Origin: Allobosea sp. ASV33
GTDB taxonomy: Bacteria; Pseudomonadota; Alphaproteobacteria; Rhizobiales; Beijerinckiaceae
Reading direction: 5' to 3'
Assembly: GCF_016428755.1 (NCBI RefSeq)
Contig: NZ_JAELTI010000036.1
Span: forward strand, 1 to 46,261
Length of the DNA stretch: 46,261 bases
In this document: positions 1 through 9,247 of the stretch, piece after piece
Layout of the letters: every line of letters starts with the position of its first letter
Numbering within the stretch: the stretch's first letter is position 1
The notes under the pieces: generated by a model
Databases searched by the model: none
Told to the model about the DNA's origin: nothing
The model's input: the letters and a program-made list of their open reading frames with translations, nothing else
Translations under genes and position numbers: made by a program

Positions 1-857
1 CGGCGGCGAAAATCGGCGTCGCGCAATCGACTCTCAGCTACGCGATCAAGCAGCTCGAAGATCGCATGGGCGTTCGCCTTTTGACCCGGACCACGCGCAA
101 TGTCGCGACCACGACCGCGGGCGAGCGCCTGCTCCAGACGATCACACCGCGGATCGCGGAGATCAAGGACGAGATCGCGGCGCTGACGGCGTTGCGCGAC
201 AAGCCGTCGGGCTCTGTCAGGCTGACGCTATCCGACCACGCGCTCGAAAGTGTCGTCTGGCCGAAGCTCAGGCCGGTCCTCCGGGATTATCCCGACATCA
301 ATGTCGAACTGATCCTCGACAGCACCTTCCGCAACATCGTCGAGGAGGGCTTCGATGCGGGTGTTCGGCTGGGCGAGAGCGTCGAGAAGGACATGATCGC
401 GGTTCGCATCGGCCCGGACTGGCGGCTGGTAGCGGTCGCTTCGCCCGGATATCTCGCCGCGCACGGCGTCCCGGAACATCCGCAGGATCTGGTGCGCCAT
501 ATCTGCATCAATATGCGCCACGAAACAGCCGGCGGGCTTTATGCTTGGGAGTTCGAAAAAGCCGGAAAGGAATTGCGTGTGCGGGTCAGCGGCCAACTGA
601 CCTTCAACAACTCCTACGCCATGATCGATGCGGCGGTGAACGGCTACGGCATCGCCTACGTTCCCGACGACATCGTCGAGCGGCAGATCGCGTCAGGTGC
701 GCTGGCCCTGGTGCTGGACGACTGGTCGCCCTTCTTCGACGGCTACTTCCTCTACTATCCCAGCCGCCGCCAGAACCTTCCCGCCTTCAAGGTCGTTGTC
801 GACGCTTTGCGCTATCGAAACCAGGTAGGATCAGGACGGTCTTCTGGCCTGGGCTGA
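1..857 (+). CDS. LysR-family transcriptional regulator (5' end cut by window)
   Basis: The frame is open from base 3, so the true start lies left of the window. The visible N-terminus is the second half of a LysR winged helix-turn-helix (AQSTLSYAIKQLED, then LLTRTTRNVATTTAGERLL, a typical LysR recognition-helix/wing pattern). The rest is a periplasmic-binding-protein-like effector domain of the CrgA type. It would bind DNA and a small co-inducer in the cytoplasm. It ends at TGA 855-857 and converges on the MarR gene, with a gap of about 55 bp. No target can be named because the gene and promoter upstream are outside the window. Confidence 0.9.
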   Translation, partial: AAKIGVAQSTLSYAIKQLEDRMGVRLLTRTTRNVATTTAGERLLQTITPRIAEIKDEIAALTALRDKPSGSVRLTLSDHALESVVWPKLRPVLRDYPDINVELILDSTFRNIVEEGFDAGVRLGESVEKDMIAVRIGPDWRLVAVASPGYLAAHGVPEHPQDLVRHICINMRHETAGGLYAWEFEKAGKELRVRVSGQLTFNNSYAMIDAAVNGYGIAYVPDDIVERQIASGALALVLDDWSPFFDGYFLYYPSRRQNLPAFKVVVDALRYRNQVGSGRSSGLG

Positions 858-912
858 AAGTCCGCTTTCCGGCAAGCCTCGAATGTCCGGAGTTGGCGCG
901 TGACGGCCTCGG

Positions 913-1452
913 TTAGTGCGCGCTCAGCATCATCTTGCCGAGCGCGCCTGCAACCATGACCTGCTCCGCCAGGGGCAGCAAGGCGACGAGGCGTCGTTCC
1001 GTCTCGGCATGATCGCGCATCGCCGGCTCGACCAGGAGGCGGCCTTTTTCTGTAAGCTCGACGATCACACCACGCCCGTCGGTCTCGTCTGCCATGCGGC
1101 GGACATGCCCCGCCTTCTCCAGGCGCCGCAGCAGGTTCGACAATCCACCAGAGGTCAGGATTAGCGTGTCGAGCAGAGCCTTGGGCGACATGCGATAGGG
1201 CGTGCCCTGCACGCGCAGCGTCGCGAGCACCGCGAAACTCGGATATTTGAGCCTGTGCCGCGCGAGCGTGCGGTTGATCGCCGTCTGGAAGACCTCGTTG
1301 AGATGCAGCAGCCGGCCAACGATCGCCTTGCCGGAGCAATCGACCTCCGGGAACTCGCGCCGCCAGCGCTGCATGCCGGCGCCGACGCGGTCGTTCTGCC
1401 AGAGCATATCGGGCGTTTCGAACGTCAGGCTACGCGCGGCCTCGTTGCGCAT
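913..1452 (-). CDS. MarR-family transcriptional regulator
   Basis: A cytoplasmic winged-helix repressor of 179 aa. The central region shows the MarR fold: a recognition segment (TSGGLSNLLRRLEKAGHVRR) followed by the beta-wing (ADETDGRGVIVELTEKG) and a C-terminal dimerisation helix. I chose ATG 1452 because GGAG stands 8 nt upstream; the frame is open to 1503 without a better ribosome site. It is divergent from the ABC-importer operon starting at 1673, and the 220-bp gap carries AT-rich palindromes, so it probably represses that operon and itself until a ligand binds. The ligand is unknown. Confidence 0.88.
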   Translation of the reverse strand: MRNEAARSLTFETPDMLWQNDRVGAGMQRWRREFPEVDCSGKAIVGRLLHLNEVFQTAINRTLARHRLKYPSFAVLATLRVQGTPYRMSPKALLDTLILTSGGLSNLLRRLEKAGHVRRMADETDGRGVIVELTEKGRLLVEPAMRDHAETERRLVALLPLAEQVMVAGALGKMMLSAH

Positions 1453-1529
1453 TCGGATTCTCCAAGACAACCCTTTCCGACCACGCCAGCGGACAGGATG
1501 CAAGTCCGCCTCGTCACCGTCGTCACGTC

Positions 1530-1559
1530 AAGATATCTTTTATCTATCTTTCTTGAAAG
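1530..1559. promoter_or_regulatory. Palindromes in the marR / ABC-operon divergent promoter
   Basis: An AT-rich patch in otherwise GC-rich DNA holds the perfect 10-bp palindrome AAGATATCTT (1530-1539) and the inverted repeat CTTTC-TT-GAAAG (1548-1559). They lie between two divergent genes, where a MarR-family repressor normally binds. The operator role is inferred from position and symmetry only. Confidence 0.45.
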
Positions 1560-1672
1560 GCAAATCGAGCCGTGCCATGCTCCCCTTGGCCGATGGGAGG
1601 GGAATTCCGTCGACCTAGGGAAACCGCGCCAACAGCGGTGTGCCGCAGGCCAACAGACGGGAACCAGCAACC

Positions 1673-2698
1673 ATGCGTCAGATGCTTCGTCATGCGACCG
1701 CCGCCGCCGTCCTCGGCGCGGCGCTCACCTCCACCGCACAGGCCGAGGAGCTCGTCGTGGGCGCCTTCGGCGGCTCCTTCGCGGATAACGTCAAGGCCTG
1801 CCACGTCGCGGCCTTCGAAAAGGCGACGGGCGCCACCGTCTCGCTGAAGCTCGGCAATTCCTCCCAATTCGCGGCGGCCTTGCGCGCCACCGCCGGCAAG
1901 CCGGACATGGATATCGTCTATATCGACAACTCGCTGGCAGCCCAGACCGCCAACGAGAAGCTCAATGACAAGATCGATCGCGCGAAGCTCAAGAACGCCA
2001 CCGACGTGATCCCGACCGCCTGGGGCAAGGACGACGCTTACGTCGTCGCGATGGTGAGCGCGACCACGCTGGTCTACAATCCCAAGCTGGTGAAGGCGAC
2101 GCCGACCTCTTGGCTCGACCTGGCCGATCCGGCCTATGCCGGGAAATACGCCATCGGCGATATCAGCGGCACCTCCGGGCTGCAGTTCCTGCTGGCGCTG
2201 AACAAGCTCAAGGGCGGCACGCTCGACAATATCGATCCCGGCATTGAGGCGATCAAGCCGATCGCGAAGGGTTCGGCCGTGCTTTACACCCAGGCCGACC
2301 AGTTGCTGTCCCTGTTCGAGCGCGGCGAGATCGCGATCGCGCCCTGGTATCCGGATCGCGCCGGCGTCGCCATGGACAAGGGCCTCTCGCTCGCCGTCGC
2401 CTATCCGAAGGAGGGCGCGGTCGGCATCCTGCCGGCGGTCGTCCTGCCCAAGGGCTCGACCAAGACCGAACTAGCCTACAAGTTCCTCGACCAGGTGCTC
2501 TCGGCCGAGGGGCAGGGCTGTTTCTCCGAGCGGGCCTATATCGGCGCGGTCAACACCAAGGTGAAGCTCTCCGACAAGCTCAAGAGCATCGTGCCGAACG
2601 GCGAAAGCCTGGAGAAGGCTTGGTTCATCGACCCGGACGTGATCGCGAAGAACAGCGCGACCTGGACACGCCGCTGGCAGCGCGAAGTCGCGCGCTGA
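1673..2698 (+). CDS. ABC transporter substrate-binding protein, spermidine/putrescine (PotD) type
   Basis: The periplasmic binding component of an importer, 341 aa (the family is usually about 340-370). An N-terminal Sec signal peptide (residues 1-24: basic MRQMLRH, alanine-rich core, cleavage after TAQA) precedes the mature EELVVGAFGGSFADN, typical of the PotD/PotF and extracellular solute-binding family 1/8 fold. ATG 1673 is preferred over the upstream GTG because it gives a clean signal peptide. It is first in an operon running to 9247 and would set the substrate specificity. Family members bind polyamines, but also opines, amino-sulfonates and other cations, so the ligand is unknown. Confidence 0.88.
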   Translation: MRQMLRHATAAAVLGAALTSTAQAEELVVGAFGGSFADNVKACHVAAFEKATGATVSLKLGNSSQFAAALRATAGKPDMDIVYIDNSLAAQTANEKLNDKIDRAKLKNATDVIPTAWGKDDAYVVAMVSATTLVYNPKLVKATPTSWLDLADPAYAGKYAIGDISGTSGLQFLLALNKLKGGTLDNIDPGIEAIKPIAKGSAVLYTQADQLLSLFERGEIAIAPWYPDRAGVAMDKGLSLAVAYPKEGAVGILPAVVLPKGSTKTELAYKFLDQVLSAEGQGCFSERAYIGAVNTKVKLSDKLKSIVPNGESLEKAWFIDPDVIAKNSATWTRRWQREVAR

Positions 2699-2729
2699 GC
2701 CGCGCGACGGCACCTGGAAAGGACGGGTA

Positions 2730-3809
2730 ATGGGCTCGCTGACCTTCGAGGGGCTGGGCAAGTCATATGGCGAGGTTGAAGTCGTCAGGGACGTCTCCCT
2801 GACGATCGCCGAGGGGGAATTCGTCTCGCTGCTCGGTCCTTCCGGCTGCGGCAAGACCACGATCCTGCGCATGGTCGCTGGCTTGGTCGAGCCGAGCCGC
2901 GGCCGCATCCTGATCGGGCGCGACGACGTCACCACCTTGCCCCCGAACAAGCGTGGCCTTGGCCTCGTCTTCCAGTCCTATGCGCTGTTCCCGCATATGA
3001 CGGTGTTCGAGAACGTCGCCTTCGGCCTGCGTCGCCGCAAGGTCGTGGGCGCCGAGCTCGACAGGCGCGTCAGGGAAGCGCTCGGCATGGTCAGGCTCGC
3101 CGCCTTCGGCGAGCGCTATCCGCGCCAGCTCTCGGGCGGGCAACAGCAACGCGTCGCGATCGCCCGGGCGCTCGCGCCGCATCCGCGCGTGCTGCTCTTC
3201 GACGAGCCGCTCTCCAATCTCGATGCCCAATTGCGCGACGAGATGCAGATCGAATTGAAGCGCCTGCAGCGCAATCTCGGCATCACCACGCTCTTCGTCA
3301 CCCATGATCAGGGTGAAGCTCTCTCGATGTCCGATCGCGTCGGCGTGATGGCCAGGGGCGTGATGCAGCAATTCGCGACGCCCGAGGACATCTACCACCG
3401 CCCTGCCACAGGCTTCGTCGCCAGCTTTATCGGCAAGCCGAACCGTCTCGCCGGCTCCGTCGCCATGCGAGAAGGCCCGGGCGGCCGGCTTGCCGTCGGC
3501 GCCGTCGAAGTCCCGGCCGCGCGCATCGACCAGCCGGCCGGCGCGAAGGTCGATATCGTCATCCGGCAGGAAGCGGTCGCGATCCGCAGCGGCTTAGCCC
3601 AGCCCGGCGAAATTGCCGGCGAGGTCGCGCTGCGCTCCTTCAGCGGCGCTCGCGTGCAATATGTCGTGCGGCTGGCGGAAGGCGTCGAGATCGTCGCGGA
3701 AACCGCCTCGCACGGAGCGGAAGCTGGTCTCACGGCGGGTGCACCGGTCGCGCTCGCCATCGACCCGGCCGCCGTCTTCGCGATGCCGCCCGAAGGCGCC
3801 ACGGCATGA
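2730..3809 (+). CDS. ABC transporter ATP-binding protein, PotA type
   Basis: The cytoplasmic ATPase of the importer, 359 aa. Walker A GPSGCGKTT is at residues 36-44, Q-loop Gln82, signature LSGGQ 134-138, Walker B VLLFDEP 154-160 and switch His192. A C-terminal TOBE-type regulatory domain begins at about residue 250. It overlaps the next permease gene by 4 nt (ATGA at 3806-3809), which implies translational coupling and joint assembly of the complex. All catalytic motifs are intact. Confidence 0.93.
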   Translation: MGSLTFEGLGKSYGEVEVVRDVSLTIAEGEFVSLLGPSGCGKTTILRMVAGLVEPSRGRILIGRDDVTTLPPNKRGLGLVFQSYALFPHMTVFENVAFGLRRRKVVGAELDRRVREALGMVRLAAFGERYPRQLSGGQQQRVAIARALAPHPRVLLFDEPLSNLDAQLRDEMQIELKRLQRNLGITTLFVTHDQGEALSMSDRVGVMARGVMQQFATPEDIYHRPATGFVASFIGKPNRLAGSVAMREGPGGRLAVGAVEVPAARIDQPAGAKVDIVIRQEAVAIRSGLAQPGEIAGEVALRSFSGARVQYVVRLAEGVEIVAETASHGAEAGLTAGAPVALAIDPAAVFAMPPEGATA

Positions 3810-4657
3810 TGTCGCGGCGGCAAGGGCTCTTGCTGGTCGCGCCGCTCCTGCTGGTGCTGGCGGGGTTCTTCCTCGTACCGGTGCTGATGCTGCTGCCGAC
3901 GAGCTTCGGCGTCTACGAGCCGGGCGCGGGGCTCGTCAAAGGTGCCTGGTCGCTGAAGAACTACACCCAGATCGTTACCGACGACTATTATCGCGAGGTG
4001 ATCTGGCGCACGCTCGGCCTCGGCTTTTCCGTCACGCTGATCTGCCTGCTGCTCGGCTACCCGCTGGCCTATCTCATCGCGCGCGGACCGGAGCGCTGGC
4101 GCGTGCCGCTGATCCTGCTCGTCATCTTCCCGATGCTGCTCAATCTCGTCGTGCGTTCCTTCGGCTGGATCGCGCTGCTGGCCAATCGCGGCCTGATCAA
4201 CAACCTGCTGATGCAGCTCGGCCTGATCGCCGCCCCGGTGAAGCTGCTGTTCAACTTCGTCGGGCTCTTCATCGGGCTCACCCATATCTACCTGCCCTTC
4301 ATGGTGCTGATGCTGGTCGCGGCGATCCGCAACGTGCCGCGCGACGTCGAATCCGCCGCCGCGACGCTCGGCTCCAGCCGCGCCCATGTCTTCATGGCGG
4401 TGACGCTGCCGCTCTCGGCGCCGGGTATCCTCGCCGGCTCGATCCTCGTCTTCGTGCTGACGATCAGCGCGCTGGTGACGCCGCGCATGCTGGGCGGGCC
4501 GACCTATCAGGTCATGGCGACGCTGATCTACGACGAATACATGCAGCTTCTCGACTGGCCGAGCGGCTCGGCGCTCTCCTTCGCACTGACCTTCATGGCG
4601 GTCGCGATCATCTGGCTGTCGAGCCGATTGACCAGGCGATGGGCGGGCATGGCATGA
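3806..4657 (+). CDS. ABC transporter permease, PotB type
   Basis: An inner-membrane permease of 283 aa with six predicted hydrophobic spans. Near residues 175-205 it carries the EAA loop that docks the ATPase (VESAAATLGSS... ending in TLPLSAPGI). The start ATG overlaps the stop of the ATPase gene, and its own stop overlaps the next permease start (ATGA at 4654-4657). With the neighbouring PotC-type subunit it should form the heterodimeric channel. Confidence 0.92.
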   Translation: MMSRRQGLLLVAPLLLVLAGFFLVPVLMLLPTSFGVYEPGAGLVKGAWSLKNYTQIVTDDYYREVIWRTLGLGFSVTLICLLLGYPLAYLIARGPERWRVPLILLVIFPMLLNLVVRSFGWIALLANRGLINNLLMQLGLIAAPVKLLFNFVGLFIGLTHIYLPFMVLMLVAAIRNVPRDVESAAATLGSSRAHVFMAVTLPLSAPGILAGSILVFVLTISALVTPRMLGGPTYQVMATLIYDEYMQLLDWPSGSALSFALTFMAVAIIWLSSRLTRRWAGMA

Positions 4658-5451
4658 GCGACATGAGCGAGAACCGCCCCGGCTGGGGCCTGACCGCCAC
4701 GGCCTTCACAGTCGTCGCCTTCCTGCAATTGCCGGTGATCGTCGTCGTGCTGGCGGCCTTTTCGACGACCTCCTACCTCACCATCCCGCCGCAGGGGCTG
4801 ACGCTCGCCTGGTTCGGCAAGGTGCTGAGCGACCCGAGCTATCTCTCGGCCATCCGCATGAGCCTCATCCTGGCCTGCGGCTCGACGCTGATCTCGCTCG
4901 TGCTCGGTGTGGCCGCCGCCTGCGCGCTGTTCCGCAAGGTGCTGCCGGGCTCTGAAGCCGTCACCTCCTTCCTGATGGCCCCGCTGGTGATGCCGGCCGT
5001 GGTCGTCGGCGTGGCGCTCCTGCAGTTCTACAGCATGACCGGACTGCGCGGTTCGCTCGTCGGGCTGCTGCTCGCCCATGTCGTCATCACCGTGCCCTAT
5101 GTCGTGCGCTCGGCGCTGGCGAGCCTGTCGGGGCTCGATCTCGCCGTCGAGGAAGCGGCACGGGTGCTTGGCGCCAGCGGCTTCGAGGCGTTCCGCCTGG
5201 TCACGCTGCCCTTGATCGCGCCGGGGCTGGTGGCGGGAGGGCTGTTCTCCTTCATCACCTCGCTCGACAATGTGCCGGTCACGATCTTCCTGATCAGCGC
5301 CAGCCAGACCACCCTGCCGGTGCTGATCTTCTCCTCGGTGGAGATGGGCATCGACCCGAGCGTCGCCGCCGTCTCGACGCTGCTCATCCTCGCCACCGGC
5401 ATCGTGCTCCTCATCGCCGAGCGCCGCTTCGGCTTCCACCGCTTCGTCTGA
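4654..5451 (+). CDS. ABC transporter permease, PotC type
   Basis: The second inner-membrane permease subunit, 265 aa, with about six hydrophobic segments. An EAA loop (VEEAARVLGAS, then LVTLPLIAPGL) lies near residues 165-195. ATG 4654 overlaps the preceding stop. The same reading frame is open far upstream inside the potA/potB genes, but that part is antiparallel-codon noise, not a fusion. The deacetylase gene follows after 11 bp. Confidence 0.9.
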   Translation: MSDMSENRPGWGLTATAFTVVAFLQLPVIVVVLAAFSTTSYLTIPPQGLTLAWFGKVLSDPSYLSAIRMSLILACGSTLISLVLGVAAACALFRKVLPGSEAVTSFLMAPLVMPAVVVGVALLQFYSMTGLRGSLVGLLLAHVVITVPYVVRSALASLSGLDLAVEEAARVLGASGFEAFRLVTLPLIAPGLVAGGLFSFITSLDNVPVTIFLISASQTTLPVLIFSSVEMGIDPSVAAVSTLLILATGIVLLIAERRFGFHRFV

Positions 5452-5462
5452 ACGGAATCGCC

Positions 5463-6296
5463 ATGCCGCTGACCTCCAAGGGTTTCCCGCTCTTCCTCAC
5501 CTTCGATCTCGACGCGGAGACGATGTGGACTGGCCGCGACCCGGCTTATGCCGAGCGGCCGATCCTGATGTCGCAGGGCGCCTATGGCTGGAAGGTCGGT
5601 ACCGGCCGCGTGCTCGACCTGCTCGATCGCTACGGCATCAAGGCGACCTTCTTCGTGCCCGGCCTGATCATCGACCAGCGCGAGGGGCTGATGGAGGAAA
5701 TCCTGAAGCGCGGCCATGAGCTCGCCCATCACAGCTACAGCCACACCTGGATCCTCAACCTCTCGCCCGAGGAGGAGCGCGAGGAGATGGAAAAGGGCTT
5801 CCAGTCGATCAAGCGGGTCAGCGGCCGCGCGCCGCGCGGCTGGCGCTCGCCGGCGGCCGAGATCAGCCCGGTCACCATGCCGATGCTGGTCGAGTACGGC
5901 TTCGACTATTCCTCGAACTTCTTCGACGACGACTCGCCCTATCTCCACACCGTCGCGGGCGAGGAGACCAAGATCGTCGAATTGCCCTTCCGTTGGGTGC
6001 TCGATGACGCGCCCTTCTTCCAGTACTCGATCGTGCTGCCCGGCCGGACCATGCAGGCCCCCTCGGCCGTGCTCGAAGCGTGGAAGGGCGAGTTCGACGT
6101 GCTCTATGCCGAGGACCGGATGATGATGGTCGGCATGCACCCCGAGATGATCGGCCAGCCCTCGCGCATCAAGGCGCTAGAGGGGCTGATCGAGCACGCG
6201 CTGAAGCACCCCAATGTCTGGATCGGCCGCTGCGACGAGATGGTCGACGACATGCGCCCCGGCCTCGAGACCGCCCGCGCGGAGGCGAGGCGGTGA
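5463..6296 (+). CDS. Polysaccharide deacetylase (NodB-fold) family protein
   Basis: A carbohydrate-esterase-4-like (NodB) metal-dependent amide or ester hydrolase, 277 aa with no signal peptide, so cytoplasmic. The first motif TFDLDAET (residues 13-20) supplies the metal-binding Asp pair; His90 and His94 in HHSYSH are the metal histidines. GWRSPAAE (about 125) is the third motif and HPE near 220 resembles the catalytic His loop. The length and lack of export fit the PuuE/HpPgdA subgroup, whose members include cofactor-independent allantoinases, more than chitin or peptidoglycan deacetylases. In the operon it probably hydrolyses the imported compound. The substrate is not known. Confidence 0.85.
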   Translation: MPLTSKGFPLFLTFDLDAETMWTGRDPAYAERPILMSQGAYGWKVGTGRVLDLLDRYGIKATFFVPGLIIDQREGLMEEILKRGHELAHHSYSHTWILNLSPEEEREEMEKGFQSIKRVSGRAPRGWRSPAAEISPVTMPMLVEYGFDYSSNFFDDDSPYLHTVAGEETKIVELPFRWVLDDAPFFQYSIVLPGRTMQAPSAVLEAWKGEFDVLYAEDRMMMVGMHPEMIGQPSRIKALEGLIEHALKHPNVWIGRCDEMVDDMRPGLETARAEARR

Positions 6297-7054
6297 GCGG
6301 GGCGCTCGCCGACCGGCGCATCCTGATCACCGGCGCTGCCAAGGGCATCGGGCTCGCGACGGTCGAGCGCTTCGTAAAAGAAGGCGCGCGGGTCGCAGCG
6401 CTCGATCGCGATGTGGAGGCGCTGGCGGCATTGGCCGGGCGTTTCGGAGGGAATGCGTTCGTCTCCTTCAGGGCCGATGTCTCCGATCCGGCTTCCGTCG
6501 AGACCGCCGTATCCAATGCCGCCACCGCGCTCGGGGGGTTCGACGGTGTCGTAAGCTCGGCCGGCATCGATCTCATCGCCGATATCGAGAGCATGGCATT
6601 GGCCGACTGGAACCGCATCATCGCCGTCAACCTGACCGGCCCGATGCTGGTGGCGCAGGCATCCTATCCGCATCTCAAGGCGGCGGGCGGCGGCACCATC
6701 GTCAATGTCTCGTCCGGCGCCGGCCTCTCGCCGCTGAAGCACCGCTCCGCCTATTGCGCCTCCAAGGCCGGCCTGCAGATGGCCGCCAAGGCGCTCGCGA
6801 TGGAGGCCGCCGAGTTCGGCATCCGCGTCAACACGGTCTGCCCCGGCGCGGTCGAGACGGAACTGTTCCGCACGAGTATCGAAACCGCTCCCGACCCCAT
6901 AGCCGCCTATGAAGCGGTACGCGCTCGCTATGCGCTCCAGCGCGTCGCCTCGCCCGATGAGATCGCCGCCGCAATCCTGTGGCTGACCAGCGCGGAATCC
7001 TCCTATGTCACCGGCACCGCCATCGCCGTCGATGGCGGCCGGACCTTCCATTAG
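6293..7054 (+). CDS. SDR-family NAD(P)-dependent oxidoreductase
   Basis: A short-chain dehydrogenase of 253 aa. Cofactor motif TGAAKGIG is at residues 13-20, catalytic Ser141, Tyr154 and Lys158 (YCASK), and the family C-terminus VTGTAIAVDGG. The start is GTG 6293, which overlaps the preceding stop in GTGA. One oddity: the usual NNAG motif after strand 4 reads SSAG (about residues 88-91), so the catalytic-tetrad Asn position may differ. It probably oxidises a hydroxyl of the imported substrate together with the neighbouring SDR. Confidence 0.9.
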   Translation: MSGALADRRILITGAAKGIGLATVERFVKEGARVAALDRDVEALAALAGRFGGNAFVSFRADVSDPASVETAVSNAATALGGFDGVVSSAGIDLIADIESMALADWNRIIAVNLTGPMLVAQASYPHLKAAGGGTIVNVSSGAGLSPLKHRSAYCASKAGLQMAAKALAMEAAEFGIRVNTVCPGAVETELFRTSIETAPDPIAAYEAVRARYALQRVASPDEIAAAILWLTSAESSYVTGTAIAVDGGRTFH

Positions 7055-7073
7055 CGAGCAACGGGAGCCGGCC

Positions 7074-7826
7074 ATGACGAGCGAGCGCTTCGCGGCCAAG
7101 ACCGTCGCCATCACCGGTGCCGCGCACGGCATCGGCGCAGCAACGGCGCGCCGCTTCCTCGACGAAGGCGCGCGGGTCGCTGTGATCGACCGCGAGGCCG
7201 ATGGTTTCGCTGAAAGCTTCGCCGGTCAGCCGGCCGACCGTCTTCTGACCATGGCCGGGGACTGCACCGATGCGGCCGTGCTCGCCGATTTCCATGATCG
7301 TGCTGTTGGAGCCTTCGGCCCGGTCGACATCCTCTTCAACAATGTTGGCCAGAGCGGGCGCGAGCGCGCCGCGCAATTCCATGAATCGCAGGAAGAGGTC
7401 TGGCGCTTCGTGCTAGAGGTCTCGCTCTTCACGGCCATGCGAATGAGCCATCTCGTCGCGCCGGCTATGCGCGCGCGCGGCGGCCGGATCGTCAACATGT
7501 CGAGCGACGCCGCGCTCGTCGGCGATGCTGGCTTGACCGACTATGCCGCCGCTAAGATGGGCATCATCGGCTTCACCCGCTCGCTTGCGCGCGAGCTTGC
7601 GCCGCATCGTGTCACCGTCAACGCAGTCGCGCCCGGCGCCATCCGCACCCGCGCCCATGACCGGCTGACGCCGGCGGTGATCGAGAAGATCAAGGCGACG
7701 ACGCCGGCCGGTTTCATCGCCGAACCGGAGGATGTAGCCGGTTGCGTCGCCTTCCTCGCCAGCGAGGACGCCCGTTACGTGACCGGCCAGACGCTGCTGA
7801 TCGATGGCGGCCGCTGGATGATCTGA
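7074..7826 (+). CDS. SDR-family NAD(P)-dependent oxidoreductase
   Basis: A second classical SDR of 250 aa. TGAAHGIG is at 14-21, an NN-G variant of the NAG motif (NNVG) at about 89-92, and catalytic Ser144, Tyr157 and Lys161 (YAAAK). It ends with VTGQTLLIDGG. ATG 7074 was chosen at the usual distance from the Rossmann motif. It follows the first SDR after 19 bp and precedes the amidase by 8 bp, so all three are likely one transcript. The two SDRs are clearly diverged, which suggests two successive or stereospecific oxidations. Confidence 0.9.
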   Translation: MTSERFAAKTVAITGAAHGIGAATARRFLDEGARVAVIDREADGFAESFAGQPADRLLTMAGDCTDAAVLADFHDRAVGAFGPVDILFNNVGQSGRERAAQFHESQEEVWRFVLEVSLFTAMRMSHLVAPAMRARGGRIVNMSSDAALVGDAGLTDYAAAKMGIIGFTRSLARELAPHRVTVNAVAPGAIRTRAHDRLTPAVIEKIKATTPAGFIAEPEDVAGCVAFLASEDARYVTGQTLLIDGGRWMI

Positions 7827-7834
7827 GGACAGCC

Positions 7835-9247
7835 ATGACCGATATCGCCGATCTTTCCGCCGTCGACCTCGCCGCCGCGATCCGCGCGAAAGCCATTTCG
7901 CCCCTCGAAGCGGTTGAGGCCGCGCTCGCCCGCATCGAGGAAAGGGCCGAGCTCAATGCCTTCATGGCGGTCCCGGCCGAGCGCGCCCGCACTGAGGCGA
8001 AGGCTGCCGAAGGCAAGGTGATGCGCGGCGATGCGCTTGGCGCCCTCCACGGCATTCCCTTCTCGGTCAAGGACCTGACCAATACCGAGGGCGTCACGAC
8101 CACGCAGGGCTCGGCCCTGTTCGCGGACAACGTCCCGAAGGCTGATGCAGTCGCGGTCGCGCGCGCGCGGGCTGCCGGCGCGATCCTGATCGGCAAGACG
8201 ACGACACCGGAATTCGGCCACAAGCCGTTCACCGAAGGCCCGTTCTTCGGCCGCACGCTCAATCCGCATAGTCATGCCCATACCTGCGGCGGCTCATCGG
8301 GCGGCGCGGCGGTGGCGGTCGCGGCCGGCATGGGGCAGCTCGCGCTCGGCACCGATGGCGGCGGTTCGATCCGCATCCCCGCCGCCTGCTGCGGCGTCGT
8401 CGGCTTGAAGGCGACGCTGGGCGCGATCCCGAACCTGCAGGCCCCGGACCTCTTCGGCGCCAATTCCTTCGTCGGGCCGATGGCGCGCGATGTCGCCGAT
8501 GCCGCCCTGATGTTCGAGACGCTTCTCGGTCCCGACCGTCGCGATCCCTATGGACAGCTATCGGCCTTCCCGGAACGCCGGCTCGGCGAAAGCGAGAAGC
8601 CGCGGATTGGCTTCCTCCTGCGCTGCGGCAACATCCTCGATCCCGATGTCGAGTCGGCCGTCGTCGCCGCGATGAGGCAGGCTGAAGCTTTGGGCTGGAT
8701 CGTCGAGCCGATCGAGCTCGACCTGGTTTCGCTGGAACCGCATTTTCTCGTCTTCCTGCGTTCCCTGCTAATGGCCCGACTCGGCAGCCATGCCGAGAAG
8801 ACACCGGAGAAACTCGATCCGACCTTGCTCGCAACTATCGAGGCCGGGCGCGGCTACAGCGCCGTCGATCTCTGCCAGGCCCAGTTCGCGCGGACGGATT
8901 GCTTCGCCAAAGTGCAGGAGATTCTCGCTCGCTTCGACCTGATCGCCTCACCGACCCTGTCGGCGCCGGCCCTGCCGGTCGGGCTTGATCCGCTGGGGCA
9001 GATAGATATTGCTGGCAAACCGGCGGAGACGATCCGCGGCGCGTGGTATCCGTACACTTTCCCATTCAATCTCACCGGCCATCCAGCGTTGTCGCTGCCG
9101 TGCGGCCGCAGCTCGGCAGGACTGCCGATTGGCCTCCAGCTTGTCGCCAACTGGCATGCCGACCGATACCTTGTCGATGCGGCAGCAAGGCTGCAGATTG
9201 CTCTCACAACAGCTACAGCAAAAGTACCTACCAATGCCGTTATGTAG
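7835..9247 (+). CDS. Amidase (amidase-signature family)
   Basis: An amidase-signature hydrolase of 470 aa. The Ser-cisSer-Lys triad is visible: Lys79 in FSVKD, cis-Ser154 in GGSSGG and nucleophile Ser178 in GTDGGGSIR. The Ser-to-Ser distance of 24 matches malonamidase and related enzymes. It hydrolyses a carboxamide (or a hydantoin/peptide-like amide) to acid plus ammonia in the cytoplasm. It is last in the operon, and together with the deacetylase it makes a nitrogen-containing substrate likely. The start ATG 7835 lies 8 nt after the SDR stop. Confidence 0.9.
   Translation: MTDIADLSAVDLAAAIRAKAISPLEAVEAALARIEERAELNAFMAVPAERARTEAKAAEGKVMRGDALGALHGIPFSVKDLTNTEGVTTTQGSALFADNVPKADAVAVARARAAGAILIGKTTTPEFGHKPFTEGPFFGRTLNPHSHAHTCGGSSGGAAVAVAAGMGQLALGTDGGGSIRIPAACCGVVGLKATLGAIPNLQAPDLFGANSFVGPMARDVADAALMFETLLGPDRRDPYGQLSAFPERRLGESEKPRIGFLLRCGNILDPDVESAVVAAMRQAEALGWIVEPIELDLVSLEPHFLVFLRSLLMARLGSHAEKTPEKLDPTLLATIEAGRGYSAVDLCQAQFARTDCFAKVQEILARFDLIASPTLSAPALPVGLDPLGQIDIAGKPAETIRGAWYPYTFPFNLTGHPALSLPCGRSSAGLPIGLQLVANWHADRYLVDAAARLQIALTTATAKVPTNAVM

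Noticed and set aside
3613..5451. A possible fusion of ABC subunits in a 612-codon frame
   Set aside because: Only the part from 4654 is protein-like. The first half is the wrong frame of potA/potB, and ATG 4654 overlaps the potB stop as expected for separate genes.
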